Positions 9,498 to 18,066 are shown, numbered from the stretch's first letter. The stretch: 35,924 bases of DNA from Mariprofundus sp. EBB-1 (GCF_003665155.1 NZ_RCFQ01000030.1:1-35924), one strand, 5' to 3'. Notes: generated by a model from the letters alone, not told the origin. Numbers and translations: made by a program.

Positions 9498-10079
9498 TTA
9501 TGCTGGACCGCTGGAGACCAGTACCTTGGCAGGACGAATCAAACGACCATGCAGCGTATAGCCGGCAACATGTTGTGCGATCACTGTGCCATCCGCTTCT
9601 TCGCTAGGCATCTTGGTTAACGCCTCATGGAAATGCGGGTCAAAAGTCTTTCCTACCGCATCAATACGAACCACTTCAAAACGTTTCATCATGTCGTGCC
9701 AGCTATTGAGTGTGAGTTGCACGCCTTCACGAACAGCTTCTTCATTGCCACTTTCTGCTTCCAGAGCGCGCTCAAGGTTGTCAACAACATCCAATAATGA
9801 TGTAGCAAACTTTTCAACACCAAACTTGTGCGCATCTGCCACTTCCCGTTGTGTACGCTTACGTAAATTATCCATCTCAGCCTGCATGCGCAGCAATTTA
9901 TCATTTAAACCAGCTACTTCAGCCTGAGCCTCCTGCAAAGGGTCTACTTCAGGGGCTGCGGTGACCTCATCACCATTTTCATCCAATTCTAGGGCCTCAT
10001 CTAAGTTGATCGGCTCATCCACTACGCCGTCTTCCACTTCGGTTTTAACTTCAGCCTCTTTCTTCTTTCTGCCTATCAC
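9498..10079 (-). CDS. grpE: Nucleotide exchange factor GrpE
   Basis: GrpE releases ADP from DnaK. The 193-aa product has an acidic, low-complexity N-terminus, a long helical region (EAQAEVAGLNDKLLRMQAEM, then DNLRKRTQRE) and the C-terminal beta-domain signature FDPHFHEALTKMPSEE with GYTLHGRLIRPAKVLVS. I chose GTG 10079 because GGAGGA sits 7 bases upstream; the ATG at 10097 would start before that ribosome site and add MLGGIR. Gene order grpE-dnaK-dnaJ is classical, but no hrcA or CIRCE element is visible, consistent with RpoH control. Confidence 0.95.
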   Translation of the reverse strand: MIGRKKKEAEVKTEVEDGVVDEPINLDEALELDENGDEVTAAPEVDPLQEAQAEVAGLNDKLLRMQAEMDNLRKRTQREVADAHKFGVEKFATSLLDVVDNLERALEAESGNEEAVREGVQLTLNSWHDMMKRFEVVRIDAVGKTFDPHFHEALTKMPSEEADGTVIAQHVAGYTLHGRLIRPAKVLVSSGPA

Positions 10080-10124
10080 TCTGATTCCTCCAAGCATTCA
10101 TCTGTATGGTATCCGACTGCCCTT

Positions 10125-10153
10125 TTATAGGGCCACCAAAACACGGTTTCAAG
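10125..10153 (-). promoter_or_regulatory. RpoH (sigma-32) type promoter of grpE
   Basis: Minus strand: CTTGAAA (10153-10147), 14-base spacer, CCCTATAA (10132-10125). The -35 is a perfect match to the heat-shock consensus and the -10 nearly so. It lies about 45 bases upstream of the GTG start. Confidence 0.85.
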
Positions 10154-10400
10154 ACCCCTCGCTTGAATCAGAACAACCGCAATAAAATATTCTCTGCGTC
10201 ATTATGATGATCCAACATTTTTCTGTTGCACAAGCCTTGTCACCTTGTCGCAAGTAAGGATATGCAGATGGCAACAATTCTTGCCTTTTCTTTGCCTGAC
10301 TCCGCCCCTGCGTGGATCAAAATGCGAGTGACCAGATCGCTCTGGGCGCAACTATGCAGTAAATATTTTTCATACATTTGAGAAACAATGGATCCATCAC
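10154..10400. other. Divergent intergenic region between grpE and the L,D-transpeptidase gene
   Basis: About 250 bases beyond the grpE promoter with no recognisable gene or RNA. It should contain the plus-strand promoter for the transpeptidase gene, but I see no strong -35/-10 pair. Confidence 0.4.
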
Positions 10401-10910
10401 GTGAGTGAATGTTGTTGTTCAGGCTCAATTGTTTATAGTCAGGCCGTGATTATTATCTCCATCAACAAGCAGATGCTCTACCACCATCGAAAAACAGGCG
10501 TGTGCTATGCATATCCCATTTCGACTGCCAGTCGCGGTGCAGGAAATTGCGATGGCAGCTTGCAAACACCCTTGGGAAAACATCGTATTGTTGAAATGAT
10601 AGGTGCTAACATGCCGATCTTTACCGCCTTTAAAGGCCGCCAGCCATATTGCATCTATGACCCCATCACAGACAAGCCCGATCACGACTGGATACTCACC
10701 CGTATCATCTGGCTTTCAGGTTGCGAAACTGGAAAAAACCGCCGTGGTAAAGTTGATACACAGTCACGTCTTATCTATATCCACGGCACCCATGAAGAGG
10801 AAAAGATCGGCAGCCCCGCCTCGCATGGTTGCATCCGTATGAAAAACAACGATATCACAGCACTCTTTGAGCATGTTACAGTTGGCGAACGTGTTCGCAT
10901 ATGCGAATAA
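10401..10910 (+). CDS. L,D-transpeptidase (YkuD domain) family protein
   Basis: YkuD-domain enzymes form 3-3 cross-links in peptidoglycan or attach proteins to it through a catalytic cysteine. Of 169 aa, residues about 15-168 form the domain: VIIISINKQMLYHH, then TPLGKHRI, and the active site H128-G-T followed by SHGC (141-144) with Cys144 as nucleophile. No signal peptide is visible, which is odd for an envelope enzyme. The start is uncertain: ATG 10401 gives a Cys-rich prefix (MSECCCSG), and a GTG at about 10446 would begin directly at the domain, but neither has a good ribosome site. Confidence 0.85.
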   Translation: MSECCCSGSIVYSQAVIIISINKQMLYHHRKTGVCYAYPISTASRGAGNCDGSLQTPLGKHRIVEMIGANMPIFTAFKGRQPYCIYDPITDKPDHDWILTRIIWLSGCETGKNRRGKVDTQSRLIYIHGTHEEEKIGSPASHGCIRMKNNDITALFEHVTVGERVRICE

Positions 10911-11008
10911 TTTACAGGCTGTTTCTGCGGATAAACTTGCGCTGATGGAATGGCAACGTAATATGCCCGCAACAAATTATCAGGAAAAACAATGCAGGTG
11001 AACAACAT

Positions 11009-11449
11009 ATGAGCAACGTACAGGCGCTACCGGGTGTTTTCCCACTACATGAAGATCGTAATTTCATATCTGAAAGCGAATGGGTTATTTTTAAATTGCT
11101 TTGCAAACCTGTAGATACTTTCTCAGAAGAGAATGCTGAAGCGCTATCCAAGGCCACGGGTAACCAGGTCTCTGTAGCACGCTGTGATGAGCTAATACGC
11201 ATCGTTCGCATTTCCAAGCTGAACGGACTGGGAAGCTGGATTTCACGCCTGTTTGCAGAAGCAGGATTTAACGACAGTGATGTACGAAATCAGGATGCTG
11301 ATACAATCATTGAAGGGGTAAATGCAAAAGTCAGATACCCCATCTGCAACAAAGCCACTGCCCGTGCTTTGCATACATTACAACTTCAGTGGAAAGGCAC
11401 ATCTGCACCATCCACCGAAAACGCCAACGCAAAGGATGACCTATCATGA
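11009..11449 (+). CDS. Unknown protein, possible helix-hairpin-helix (DUF4332-like) C-terminus
   Basis: A 146-aa soluble protein with AGGTG about 8 bases before the ATG. No family is securely recognised. The second half (ISKLNGLGSWISRLFAEAGF, then DADTIIEGVNAKV) has the spacing of helix-hairpin-helix units as in DUF4332, a weak resemblance only. It overlaps the hldD start by four bases (ATGA), so it is almost certainly co-translated with hldD. Confidence 0.75.
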   Translation: MSNVQALPGVFPLHEDRNFISESEWVIFKLLCKPVDTFSEENAEALSKATGNQVSVARCDELIRIVRISKLNGLGSWISRLFAEAGFNDSDVRNQDADTIIEGVNAKVRYPICNKATARALHTLQLQWKGTSAPSTENANAKDDLS

Positions 11450-12405
11450 GTGAACGCATATTGGTAACAGGTGGCGCAGGCTATATTGGATCAAACATAG
11501 CCGCAGCACTAAGTAAACGCCCGGGTACAGACGTACTCGTTGTGGATGATTTTTCTTCTGGTGATTGGCGAAACCTGATTCATGTCGATTGCCAGGTACG
11601 AGCTACCGACTGTGATGACCCTGCCCTGCTTGATGAGATTGCCAACGGTGATTTTTCAGCTATTTTTCATGAAGCAGCCATCACAGATACAACCATCATG
11701 GATCAGCGCTTGATGATGGAATTCAACACCAATGCTTTTGCCGACATTCTTGAAGCCAGCCATGCATCGGCAACACGTGTTATCTACGCCTCTTCGGCAG
11801 GCACATATGGTAATTCACCAGCCCCCAACAAGGTCGGTAGTGGTGAAGAGCCAGAAAACATTTACGGCTTCTCCAAGCTGGCCATGGATCGCATAGCCTA
11901 CCGCTGGCATGATCGTCACGCTTCCAACATCATCGGTTTACGTTACTTTAATGTGTACGGGCCCGGTGAAACCCATAAAAATGAAAAAAGCGGCAATAAA
12001 ACCGCATCGATGATGCTGCAATTATATGAACAGGTGAAAGCAGGAAAACAACCACGTCTATTCAAATACGGCGAACAGAAACGTGATTTTGTCTATATTC
12101 GTGATGTAGTTGACGCCAACCTTGCTGCCCTTGATGCCCCCCGTTCCGGTGTATGCAATGTCGGATCAGGACAAGCGCGTTCTTACAATGACATCGTGAA
12201 TACCCTCTCTGATGCACTTAACATGAAACTGGACATTGAATATTTCGACAATCCATTTACTTTTTTTCAGAACCACACCGAAGCTGACCTTTCAAACACG
12301 GAATCACTACTGCAATGGAAACCTGCATGGACTCTGGAGAAAGGTATGCATGATTACATCAGCTTATTGGAAAAGGGACATAGAGGCCCTGCGGAGACCG
12401 CATGA
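11446..12405 (+). CDS. hldD: ADP-L-glycero-D-manno-heptose 6-epimerase
   Basis: This SDR-family epimerase completes ADP-heptose synthesis for the LPS inner core. The 319-aa product has the NAD motif GGAGYIGS (9-16), the FHEAA segment (74-78), catalytic YGFSK (Tyr140, Lys144) and the second catalytic lysine in ETHK (Lys178); these numbers coincide with E. coli HldD. GLRYFNVYGPGE and NPFTFFQNHTEADL near the C-terminus are typical of HldD rather than generic UDP-glucose epimerases. It overlaps its neighbours on both sides by four bases, placing it in a tight three-gene operon with the unknown upstream gene and the BamE-like lipoprotein. Confidence 0.93.
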   Translation: MSERILVTGGAGYIGSNIAAALSKRPGTDVLVVDDFSSGDWRNLIHVDCQVRATDCDDPALLDEIANGDFSAIFHEAAITDTTIMDQRLMMEFNTNAFADILEASHASATRVIYASSAGTYGNSPAPNKVGSGEEPENIYGFSKLAMDRIAYRWHDRHASNIIGLRYFNVYGPGETHKNEKSGNKTASMMLQLYEQVKAGKQPRLFKYGEQKRDFVYIRDVVDANLAALDAPRSGVCNVGSGQARSYNDIVNTLSDALNMKLDIEYFDNPFTFFQNHTEADLSNTESLLQWKPAWTLEKGMHDYISLLEKGHRGPAETA

Positions 12406-12722
12406 TACGTACATTCATTACAGCCACTGCAATATCGGCATGCCTATTACTCTCAGCATGTCTCCATGAGCCTATCCATCAAGGCAATAGGCTCGATGGC
12501 GACAAAATCCACCAGATCACTGAAGGTAACACCAAATTTGCCATTGAGCAGATACTTGGTTCCCCCATACTGAATAGCACACTGCACCCAAACCGTGTAA
12601 CCTATTATGAAGAGTTCGATGATGAAGAGAGTGGAAAACTACTCTGGCGCAGTATAGAAATTGAATACGATGATGCCTTACGTGCTAAAAAAATCACCCG
12701 AACAGGCTTTGAAGAAAAATAA
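12402..12722 (+). CDS. BamE (SmpA/OmlA)-like outer-membrane lipoprotein
   Basis: BamE is a small lipoprotein of the beta-barrel assembly machine. The 106-aa product has a lipoprotein signal ending LSAC (Cys20), then the family pattern of 'IHQGNRLDGDKIHQITEG' and 'AIEQILGSP', followed by a beta segment RVTYYEEF. The start overlaps hldD (ATGA). The fit to the SmpA/OmlA domain is good, but other small lipoproteins carry this domain, so the true Bam role is inferred. Confidence 0.8.
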   Translation: MIRTFITATAISACLLLSACLHEPIHQGNRLDGDKIHQITEGNTKFAIEQILGSPILNSTLHPNRVTYYEEFDDEESGKLLWRSIEIEYDDALRAKKITRTGFEEK

Positions 12723-12798
12723 GAACAGATCGATTTGCTATCGGTATAAGGCATCACAATATAAAGCCTGATAAGGCATGACACCCATAGGCATGCTG

Positions 12799-12827
12799 TT
12801 GACAAGAAAACGACAACACCATAAAAT
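12799..12827 (+). promoter_or_regulatory. Strong sigma-70 promoter of the Roadblock/GTPase locus
   Basis: TTGACA (12799-12804), a 17-base spacer, then TAAAAT (12822-12827). This is a near-perfect housekeeping promoter and would give a leader of about 30 bases before the ATT start at 12863. Confidence 0.75.
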
Positions 12828-12862
12828 TCTTACTTTTCACATTATTTACAGGAGGATAGGCC

Positions 12863-13225
12863 ATTTCACTTCAACATAAACTTGAACAACTGCAAGCAGA
12901 AATGGATCTTATTTTCATTGTCATTGCCAATGATGAGGGCTTGATTATGGCCGATGTTGGAGAAGCCCCGGGAGAAGATTTTGCTCCTTTTTCTTCAACC
13001 CTTATCGAAACAGCACGGCAAATGTCTCAGGCAGGCGAGCTGGGAGACCCTGTCTGCAACGCGATTGTGTTAAAAAAAGGACGCATGCTCATTATGGCCG
13101 AAGCCAGTATTGGCGGTGAGTCTATTTACATATCGATATTATGCCGCAAAATACCCAGCGGAGTACAAAATTTAATCAAACGTATTGTCGACTTTATGTC
13201 TGAAACATTACTAGGGAACCACTAA
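12863..13225 (+). CDS. Roadblock/LC7-domain protein with probable ATT start
   Basis: A 120-aa Roadblock/LC7 protein; such proteins dimerise and regulate small GTPases (as MglB does MglA). The only ATG in frame (12902) lies after the predicted first helix and has no ribosome site. Upstream the frame is open only to a TAG at 12857 and contains no ATG, GTG or TTG. An ATT at 12863 sits 7 bases after GGAGG (12851-12855), giving the N-terminus (M)SLQHKLEQLQAEMD, which restores helix 1 before the strand LIFIVIANDEGLI. A paralogue at 18103 has the same layout with ATC. Core: VGEAPG, GDPVCNAIVLKKG, and YISILCRKIPSG. It abuts the next gene with no gap. Confidence 0.85.
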   Translation: MSLQHKLEQLQAEMDLIFIVIANDEGLIMADVGEAPGEDFAPFSSTLIETARQMSQAGELGDPVCNAIVLKKGRMLIMAEASIGGESIYISILCRKIPSGVQNLIKRIVDFMSETLLGNH

Positions 13226-13714
13226 ATGGCTGACCAATACATAGATGCCTGTCGTCAGGAACTTGAAAAGCTCGTTTCAAGAGAGCCTGATCTTGATGCT
13301 GCACTATTATGCAGCGTAGATGGGCTACCTGTTGCATTTGCATGTGAAAATGAACTGGAAACAGATTCAATGTCTGCCATGTGTTCATCCATGTTATCGC
13401 TTGGTGATGCCCTCTCCATTCAAGGTGGGGATGAAAGCTGTATTCAGGTTGTTACACAATCGAGAGGCTGCACCTTCGCTCTAATTCACGCTGGAGATGA
13501 TATGCTGCTTGCTCTGATGGGTAACCGCTCACTTAAGCTTGGCATGTTACTGGGTCACGCACGTAAAGAAGTTGAAATTATTGTTGAACTCATGAGTAAA
13601 TCCAATGCGCATGATAAAAAGGGAAAAGCGGCTAGCCTCTTTAAAAACAAAGAGCCCGCTTTATTAGAAGAATTGGTAAATCGCGTAGTACGTGAAGCGC
13701 AAGACAAACAGTAA
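13226..13714 (+). CDS. Roadblock/LC7-domain protein with C-terminal extension
   Basis: A 162-aa protein starting at the base after the previous stop (TAAATG). Residues about 5-120 form a Roadblock domain: helix IDACRQELEKLV, strand LDAALLCSVDGLPVAFA, a central helix with MSAMCSSMLSLGDAL, strands CIQVVTQSRGCTFALIHAG and MLLALMGNRSLKLG, and a long final helix. The C-terminal about 40 residues are basic then helical (ALLEELVNRVVREAQDKQ). It resembles single-domain MglB-like regulators and has a normal ATG, unlike its neighbour. Likely partner: the GTPase at 14424. Confidence 0.85.
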   Translation: MADQYIDACRQELEKLVSREPDLDAALLCSVDGLPVAFACENELETDSMSAMCSSMLSLGDALSIQGGDESCIQVVTQSRGCTFALIHAGDDMLLALMGNRSLKLGMLLGHARKEVEIIVELMSKSNAHDKKGKAASLFKNKEPALLEELVNRVVREAQDKQ

Positions 13715-13779
13715 TTGGTAGAGATGATGCAGCGTATCGATACAGTGCACAGCTCCCGAAAAAAGAAAGGGGAAAGAAC

Positions 13780-14424
13780 ATGAATACACTTGTTTTCCTT
13801 CGCCGCATGATCATTAGCCAGCAACCTGCTCGTGTTGATTATACCGTGAGCAATCAAACAAAGAGTATATATTATGATAGATCCGGATTCGTGGGCACGC
13901 CTATCGAAGTAGCTCAGGCATTAAGGGATATTTTCAAATCCCGAGCTGTCTCTGTCATCAACGATGTCGATCTCAGTTCTGCCGGCACATTGCGTATTTT
14001 TGCTCCACAAGCGATTTCATCCGCGCTGGCCGGTTATAAATTTGATGCTGAAACACGCGCTGTTCTGCTCAGTTTCACTATGCGATTACCTCCACTGATG
14101 GTTCGTCTTTTCCCCATGAACCGTTACGCTTTTCAGGACAATGCATCATATATGAAAATGCATATGCAATTTCAACACAATGGTGTTTTCCGCATGCAGC
14201 ATTATATTTCTCAGGCTGATAATTCACTCGATGAAATCGTACGATTAAGGGTCATGATGGCAACATACATATTGGGTCTTATTGCCCCACTCTCCAAACA
14301 GAGCGAGAAGAGCCATAACGCCACGCAGAGAGTTTATGGCAACAGAACACAGAAGACACCAACGACAAGAGGCAAAAAAGTCGGTCTCCTTAGCAAAATC
14401 ATCATGCGCATCAGAGGGCTATAA
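13780..14424 (+). CDS. Unknown 214-aa protein in the Roadblock/GTPase locus
   Basis: I do not recognise a family. An AGGGGAAAG ribosome site precedes the ATG. The protein is mostly mixed alpha/beta and soluble. Residues 1-100 carry a possible alpha/beta unit (VDYTVSNQTKSIYYDRSGFV, then a helix IEVAQALRDIF); the middle is Met/Phe-rich (LMVRLFPMNRYAF; YMKMHMQF). The last 40 residues are strongly basic (QRVYGNRTQKTPTTRGKK, then IIMRIRGL), suggesting contact with a membrane or nucleic acid. It overlaps the GTPase start by one base (TAATG), so it is probably an effector or adaptor of that GTPase; that is inference from position only. Confidence 0.8.
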   Translation: MNTLVFLRRMIISQQPARVDYTVSNQTKSIYYDRSGFVGTPIEVAQALRDIFKSRAVSVINDVDLSSAGTLRIFAPQAISSALAGYKFDAETRAVLLSFTMRLPPLMVRLFPMNRYAFQDNASYMKMHMQFQHNGVFRMQHYISQADNSLDEIVRLRVMMATYILGLIAPLSKQSEKSHNATQRVYGNRTQKTPTTRGKKVGLLSKIIMRIRGL

Positions 14425-15005
14425 TGGAAGACGCTAAACAGATCGTTAAACTCGTCATCACTGGCCCGGTAAATGCCGGTAAAACTACCATGGTTCAAAA
14501 CCTCAGTGACTCACAAGTAACCGCAACTGACGTGTCCGCAACCGACCATGTTTCTCAGCTCAAAAGCATGACTACTGTTGGACTTGACTTTGGCATACTT
14601 AAAATTGATGAAACGCTGGAATTGCACTTATTTGGCACTCCCGGTCAGTCGCGTTTTAACTTCATGTGGAACATCTTGTCCAAAGGCGCTATTGGAGCCA
14701 TATTTCTAGTCGATAGCACATCTGATGATTCACTTGTTGAAATGACCAAAATGTTTGAATATTTCCAAAAACATGTTGATTTACCGGTTGTCGTTGGCGC
14801 CACCAAACAAGATTTGCCGGGTGCTAAAAGCATCGAAGAGCTTAAGTCTCTGCTGAATCTTGGTGATACCATGATTATCCCTGTCGATGCACGTAAAAAA
14901 GAAGAAAGTAAAATACTGGCGCTAACCCTGCTGGGTAATGCCCTGGTTGATGCACAAGAGGAAGATGAAGAATACGAAGATGAGGACTACGAAGATCTCT
15001 TTTAA
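14424..15005 (+). CDS. Small GTPase of the conservon (CvnD-like)/MglA-related group
   Basis: A 193-aa Ras-like GTPase. G1 is GPVNAGKT (14-21), switch I has TTVGLDFG (50-57), the G3 region is FGTPGQSRF (70-78) with Thr where Ras has Asp, and G4 is TKQD (127-130). 'FGTPGQxRF' is typical of bacterial GTP-binding proteins that are encoded next to Roadblock proteins, such as Streptomyces conservon CvnD. The C-terminal tail (179-193) is almost all Asp, Glu and Tyr. It starts in the previous stop (TAATG) and its stop directly abuts the lytic transglycosylase ATG. Roadblock neighbours probably control its nucleotide cycle. Confidence 0.92.
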   Translation: MEDAKQIVKLVITGPVNAGKTTMVQNLSDSQVTATDVSATDHVSQLKSMTTVGLDFGILKIDETLELHLFGTPGQSRFNFMWNILSKGAIGAIFLVDSTSDDSLVEMTKMFEYFQKHVDLPVVVGATKQDLPGAKSIEELKSLLNLGDTMIIPVDARKKEESKILALTLLGNALVDAQEEDEEYEDEDYEDLF

Positions 15006-16358
15006 ATGTTCACTAATCTTCGCTGCATACACATGAGATCCTATCATCGCAATCCTGCCATCAATGTTGGTTTTGGCTTGGCACACCTTTTATGTTTGCT
15101 TGGCGTAGCTCTGTTCGTCTCAAACTGTGCCGTCCAGAAAAAGAAGCCTGTGACCGCACAAGCCGAACAAAATAATCCTGCATTGACGTTAACGACCAGT
15201 ATTAAATCCACCGAGAATGTAAAGCTTACAAAACCCATCGCCTCCAACCCTTTACTCGTTGGCATTAGCCCTGAAGACCTTGAAATGTCAAAAGCACAGG
15301 CTAAACGCATCTACCATCGTAGCTGGAAAACCATTGGGATACGCTCTCGTTATGTTCGAAAAAGACTCTTAACAACATTGGAATCACTACATGCCCCAAC
15401 CTCCCTGCAAGTGCTTCCAGCCGTAGAATCCACCTATGACCCTTATGCATTGTCACCAGCAGGAGCCCTCGGTTTATGGCAGATCATGCCTCGCACAGCA
15501 CAAATCCTTGGCATACGCTCTGAAAAAGAAAAAAATGGCCGTCGAAATATTAATGATTCCACCTCCGCAGCCATTCGTTATTTGCAAGAAATGCATGAAC
15601 GGTTTAATAGCTGGCCACTTGCCATTGCAGCCTACAATTTGGGTCCTTATGCAGTAGAGAAACGCCTTAAGAAATCTCCATGGGAAACTGCTGATGGTCT
15701 TGAAAACATGCCCATTCCAAGCAGTACAAGAGCATATGTTCAACATGTTATCGGTTTAGCCGCCTTACTACAGGATGAAACTTTTGATTTCCCAGAACCT
15801 GTAGAAACACGCCCTATCACAATACAAAGCCCTGTGGATATTCAACGCCTGGCAGAAATAAGCGGCATGGCAAAAGATGAAATATTTCGTTTTAATCCGA
15901 GTCTGAATCAGGCCCAGTATCTGCATAACACCATTGATATTCATGTACCTGTATCCATATTTAAAACCATGCAAGAAAAAATTGCTCTCTCTGGTCCAGT
16001 ATATGTCAATCATACCATTAAAACTGGTGACAACCTGTGGGATATTGCCCGTAGCTACAATACTTCGGTGAGCAGACTGAAAAGCCTCAATAAAAACATG
16101 GGGAAATATTTGCGTATTGGTCAACGGTTAAGGGTGCCAGCCAACAGATTAGCCCAAGCCGTTGCCGATCATAACCCTCTCCTATCTGGTGGCCATCGCA
16201 TCCGCTACAAAGTGCGCAACGGTGATTCGCTCTGGCTCATCGCCAATCAATTTGGCACCAGCCCTAAAGCGATTGCCCGTTCCAACCAAATTTCATTAAA
16301 CCATGTCATTCGCGCCGGAGATATTTTATGGGTTTTCGCCAAGGTTCGACCAAGCTGA
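15006..16358 (+). CDS. MltD-type lytic transglycosylase with two LysM domains
   Basis: Membrane-bound lytic transglycosylases cleave peptidoglycan glycan strands. The 450-aa product has a membrane-anchoring N-terminus (hydrophobic 22-39, then SNC41, an imperfect lipobox). The SLT domain spans about 115-235, with catalytic Glu141 in LPAVESTYDPYALS, GALGLWQIMP (153-162) and AAYNLGP (208-214). Two LysM peptidoglycan-binding domains follow at about 334-378 (TIKTGDNLWDIARSYNTS) and 401-447 (KVRNGDSLWLIANQFGTS). The order SLT-LysM-LysM is that of MltD. Its ATG directly follows the GTPase stop, and its 3' end overlaps the next gene by 31 bases, tying a wall-cutting enzyme to the GTPase module. The ATG has no obvious ribosome site. 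Confidence 0.92.
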   Translation: MFTNLRCIHMRSYHRNPAINVGFGLAHLLCLLGVALFVSNCAVQKKKPVTAQAEQNNPALTLTTSIKSTENVKLTKPIASNPLLVGISPEDLEMSKAQAKRIYHRSWKTIGIRSRYVRKRLLTTLESLHAPTSLQVLPAVESTYDPYALSPAGALGLWQIMPRTAQILGIRSEKEKNGRRNINDSTSAAIRYLQEMHERFNSWPLAIAAYNLGPYAVEKRLKKSPWETADGLENMPIPSSTRAYVQHVIGLAALLQDETFDFPEPVETRPITIQSPVDIQRLAEISGMAKDEIFRFNPSLNQAQYLHNTIDIHVPVSIFKTMQEKIALSGPVYVNHTIKTGDNLWDIARSYNTSVSRLKSLNKNMGKYLRIGQRLRVPANRLAQAVADHNPLLSGGHRIRYKVRNGDSLWLIANQFGTSPKAIARSNQISLNHVIRAGDILWVFAKVRPS

Positions 16359-18004
16359 ATTTTCTTCACTGCTTCATTGTCATCGTTGCTTTTTTAATTA
16401 CCAGCTGCTCAGAACCTTCGCAGAGCTCTACTCCTGATTACGAGCATGCTTCAAACACACCGGCTACAGGAGACAGATTAATCGATGCCAGCATTGGTGA
16501 TGCCAGCAACCTTATCCCCATGATTGCAGGTGATGCATCCAGCCATGCCATTGCCGGCCAACTCTATTTATCGCTACTTAAATATGACAAAGAACTGAAC
16601 CTGACCGGTCAATTGGCCAAATCATGGAATATCGCAGCAGACAACAGAACAATCACCTTTCATCTGCGTTCGGGTTTAAGGTGGAGCGATGGCAAGGCAT
16701 TCACATCAGCAGACTGCGCCTTCACCCTTGGCTTAATACAAGATGAGCATACGCAAAGTGCATATAAATCAGATTATGCACTGGTCAGTAGCTTTGAAGC
16801 ACCCGACCCACTTACCTTTATTGTGCGATATAGTGAGCCATTTTCTCCTGCACTATCTTCATGGTCATCACTTGCCATATTACCAAAACATATCTTTGAC
16901 GGCGTCGATATTATGAAAACGGAACTATCACGTACGCCAAAAGCCACCATTGGCCCCTATCAGCTAGCATCATGGCAATCGCAACAGTCTATTCTGATGC
17001 GTGCTAACCCTGATTATTTCGATGGGCCAGTTTGGATTTCCGAGCGACTTACCCGCATTATCCCTGATAGAGCTACCCAGTTCCTTGAACTTACGGCAGA
17101 AAAACTGGACTCCGTCAGTTTAAGCCCCATTCAATACTCACGCCTATTTGATACCAAAGAGGTACTAAAAAACAATTATAACCGTTATAAATATCTTGAT
17201 TTCGTCTATACCTATCTAGGCTTTAATCTCAAAAGAGAACCATTCAACAATATCCACGTGCGTGAAGCTATCGCCTATGCCATCGACAGGCAGGAAATTC
17301 TTGATGGTGTCCAGTTAGGACTGGGAGAAACCATTGCCAGCCCTTACAAACCCGGCACATTCTGGGTAAACAAACACCTGAAACCCAGAGTTTATGATCC
17401 TGATAAAGCAAAAAAAATATTAATCAAAGCTGGTTGGAAAGATTCAGATAATGATGGCATTCTGGATAAAAATGGCAGACCACTCTCCTTCACTATTTTA
17501 ACGAATAACGGTAATAAGCAGCGCGCAGACGCCGCCACCATCATGCAACATCGTCTTAAGAAAATAGGCATTGACGTGCATATCAGGCTGGTAGAATGGT
17601 CTGCATTTATCGAAAACTTCATTAACAACCGTAATTTTGATGCTGTTATCCTTGGTTGGTCACTTTCACCCGATCCTGATCAATATACGATCTGGCACTC
17701 ATCTCAAACAGGTCCGCGCCAATTTAATTTTCTCTCATATAACAATGCCAGGGTGGATAAGGCGCTGGACAGTGCGCGCCGCACCTTTGACCGTCAGGAA
17801 CGCAAACGACAATACGATATTATGCAACAGGAAATTTATAATGATCTACCAATGGTCTTCCTGTTTGCCCCCTACTCCCTACCTGTCATGCACAAACGCT
17901 TTCATGGTATCAAACCAGCCCCAGCCGGCATTGGTTACAATAGCGAGCACTGGTATGCGCCGGCGGATTTACAAAAATATAAAACGACTTCAATCGCACC
18001 ATAA
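16328..18004 (+). CDS. Peptide/nickel-type ABC substrate-binding lipoprotein (SBP family 5)
   Basis: A 558-aa DppA/OppA-like periplasmic binding lipoprotein. The signal peptide ends LITSC (Cys27). The family 5 fold is seen in LAKSWNIAADNRTITFHLRS and GLRWSDGKAFTSADCAF, with NIHVREAIAYAIDR in the centre and the late segment AVILGWSLSPDPDQY. It starts inside mltD, 7 bases after GGAG. No permease or ATPase genes are nearby, so it may act alone, for example sensing or binding wall peptides released by the neighbouring transglycosylase; that is inference. An MppA-like or DppA-like role is equally possible. Confidence 0.9.
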   Translation: MGFRQGSTKLNFLHCFIVIVAFLITSCSEPSQSSTPDYEHASNTPATGDRLIDASIGDASNLIPMIAGDASSHAIAGQLYLSLLKYDKELNLTGQLAKSWNIAADNRTITFHLRSGLRWSDGKAFTSADCAFTLGLIQDEHTQSAYKSDYALVSSFEAPDPLTFIVRYSEPFSPALSSWSSLAILPKHIFDGVDIMKTELSRTPKATIGPYQLASWQSQQSILMRANPDYFDGPVWISERLTRIIPDRATQFLELTAEKLDSVSLSPIQYSRLFDTKEVLKNNYNRYKYLDFVYTYLGFNLKREPFNNIHVREAIAYAIDRQEILDGVQLGLGETIASPYKPGTFWVNKHLKPRVYDPDKAKKILIKAGWKDSDNDGILDKNGRPLSFTILTNNGNKQRADAATIMQHRLKKIGIDVHIRLVEWSAFIENFINNRNFDAVILGWSLSPDPDQYTIWHSSQTGPRQFNFLSYNNARVDKALDSARRTFDRQERKRQYDIMQQEIYNDLPMVFLFAPYSLPVMHKRFHGIKPAPAGIGYNSEHWYAPADLQKYKTTSIAP

Positions 18005-18038
18005 TTTGAATTCATTCAGCGCCAGAATCCAATATGGC

Positions 18039-18066
18039 TTGAATTTCCTGCCTGAAAAATTATGCT
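18039..18066 (+). promoter_or_regulatory. Possible sigma-70 promoter before the second ATC/ATT-start Roadblock gene
   Basis: TTGAAT (18039-18044), 16-base spacer, TATGCT (18061-18066), about 37 bases upstream of the proposed ATC start. Confidence 0.35.

Noticed and set aside
12902-12904. ATG as the start of the first Roadblock gene
   Set aside because: No ribosome site and it would remove the first helix; the SD-backed ATT at 12863 fits better.
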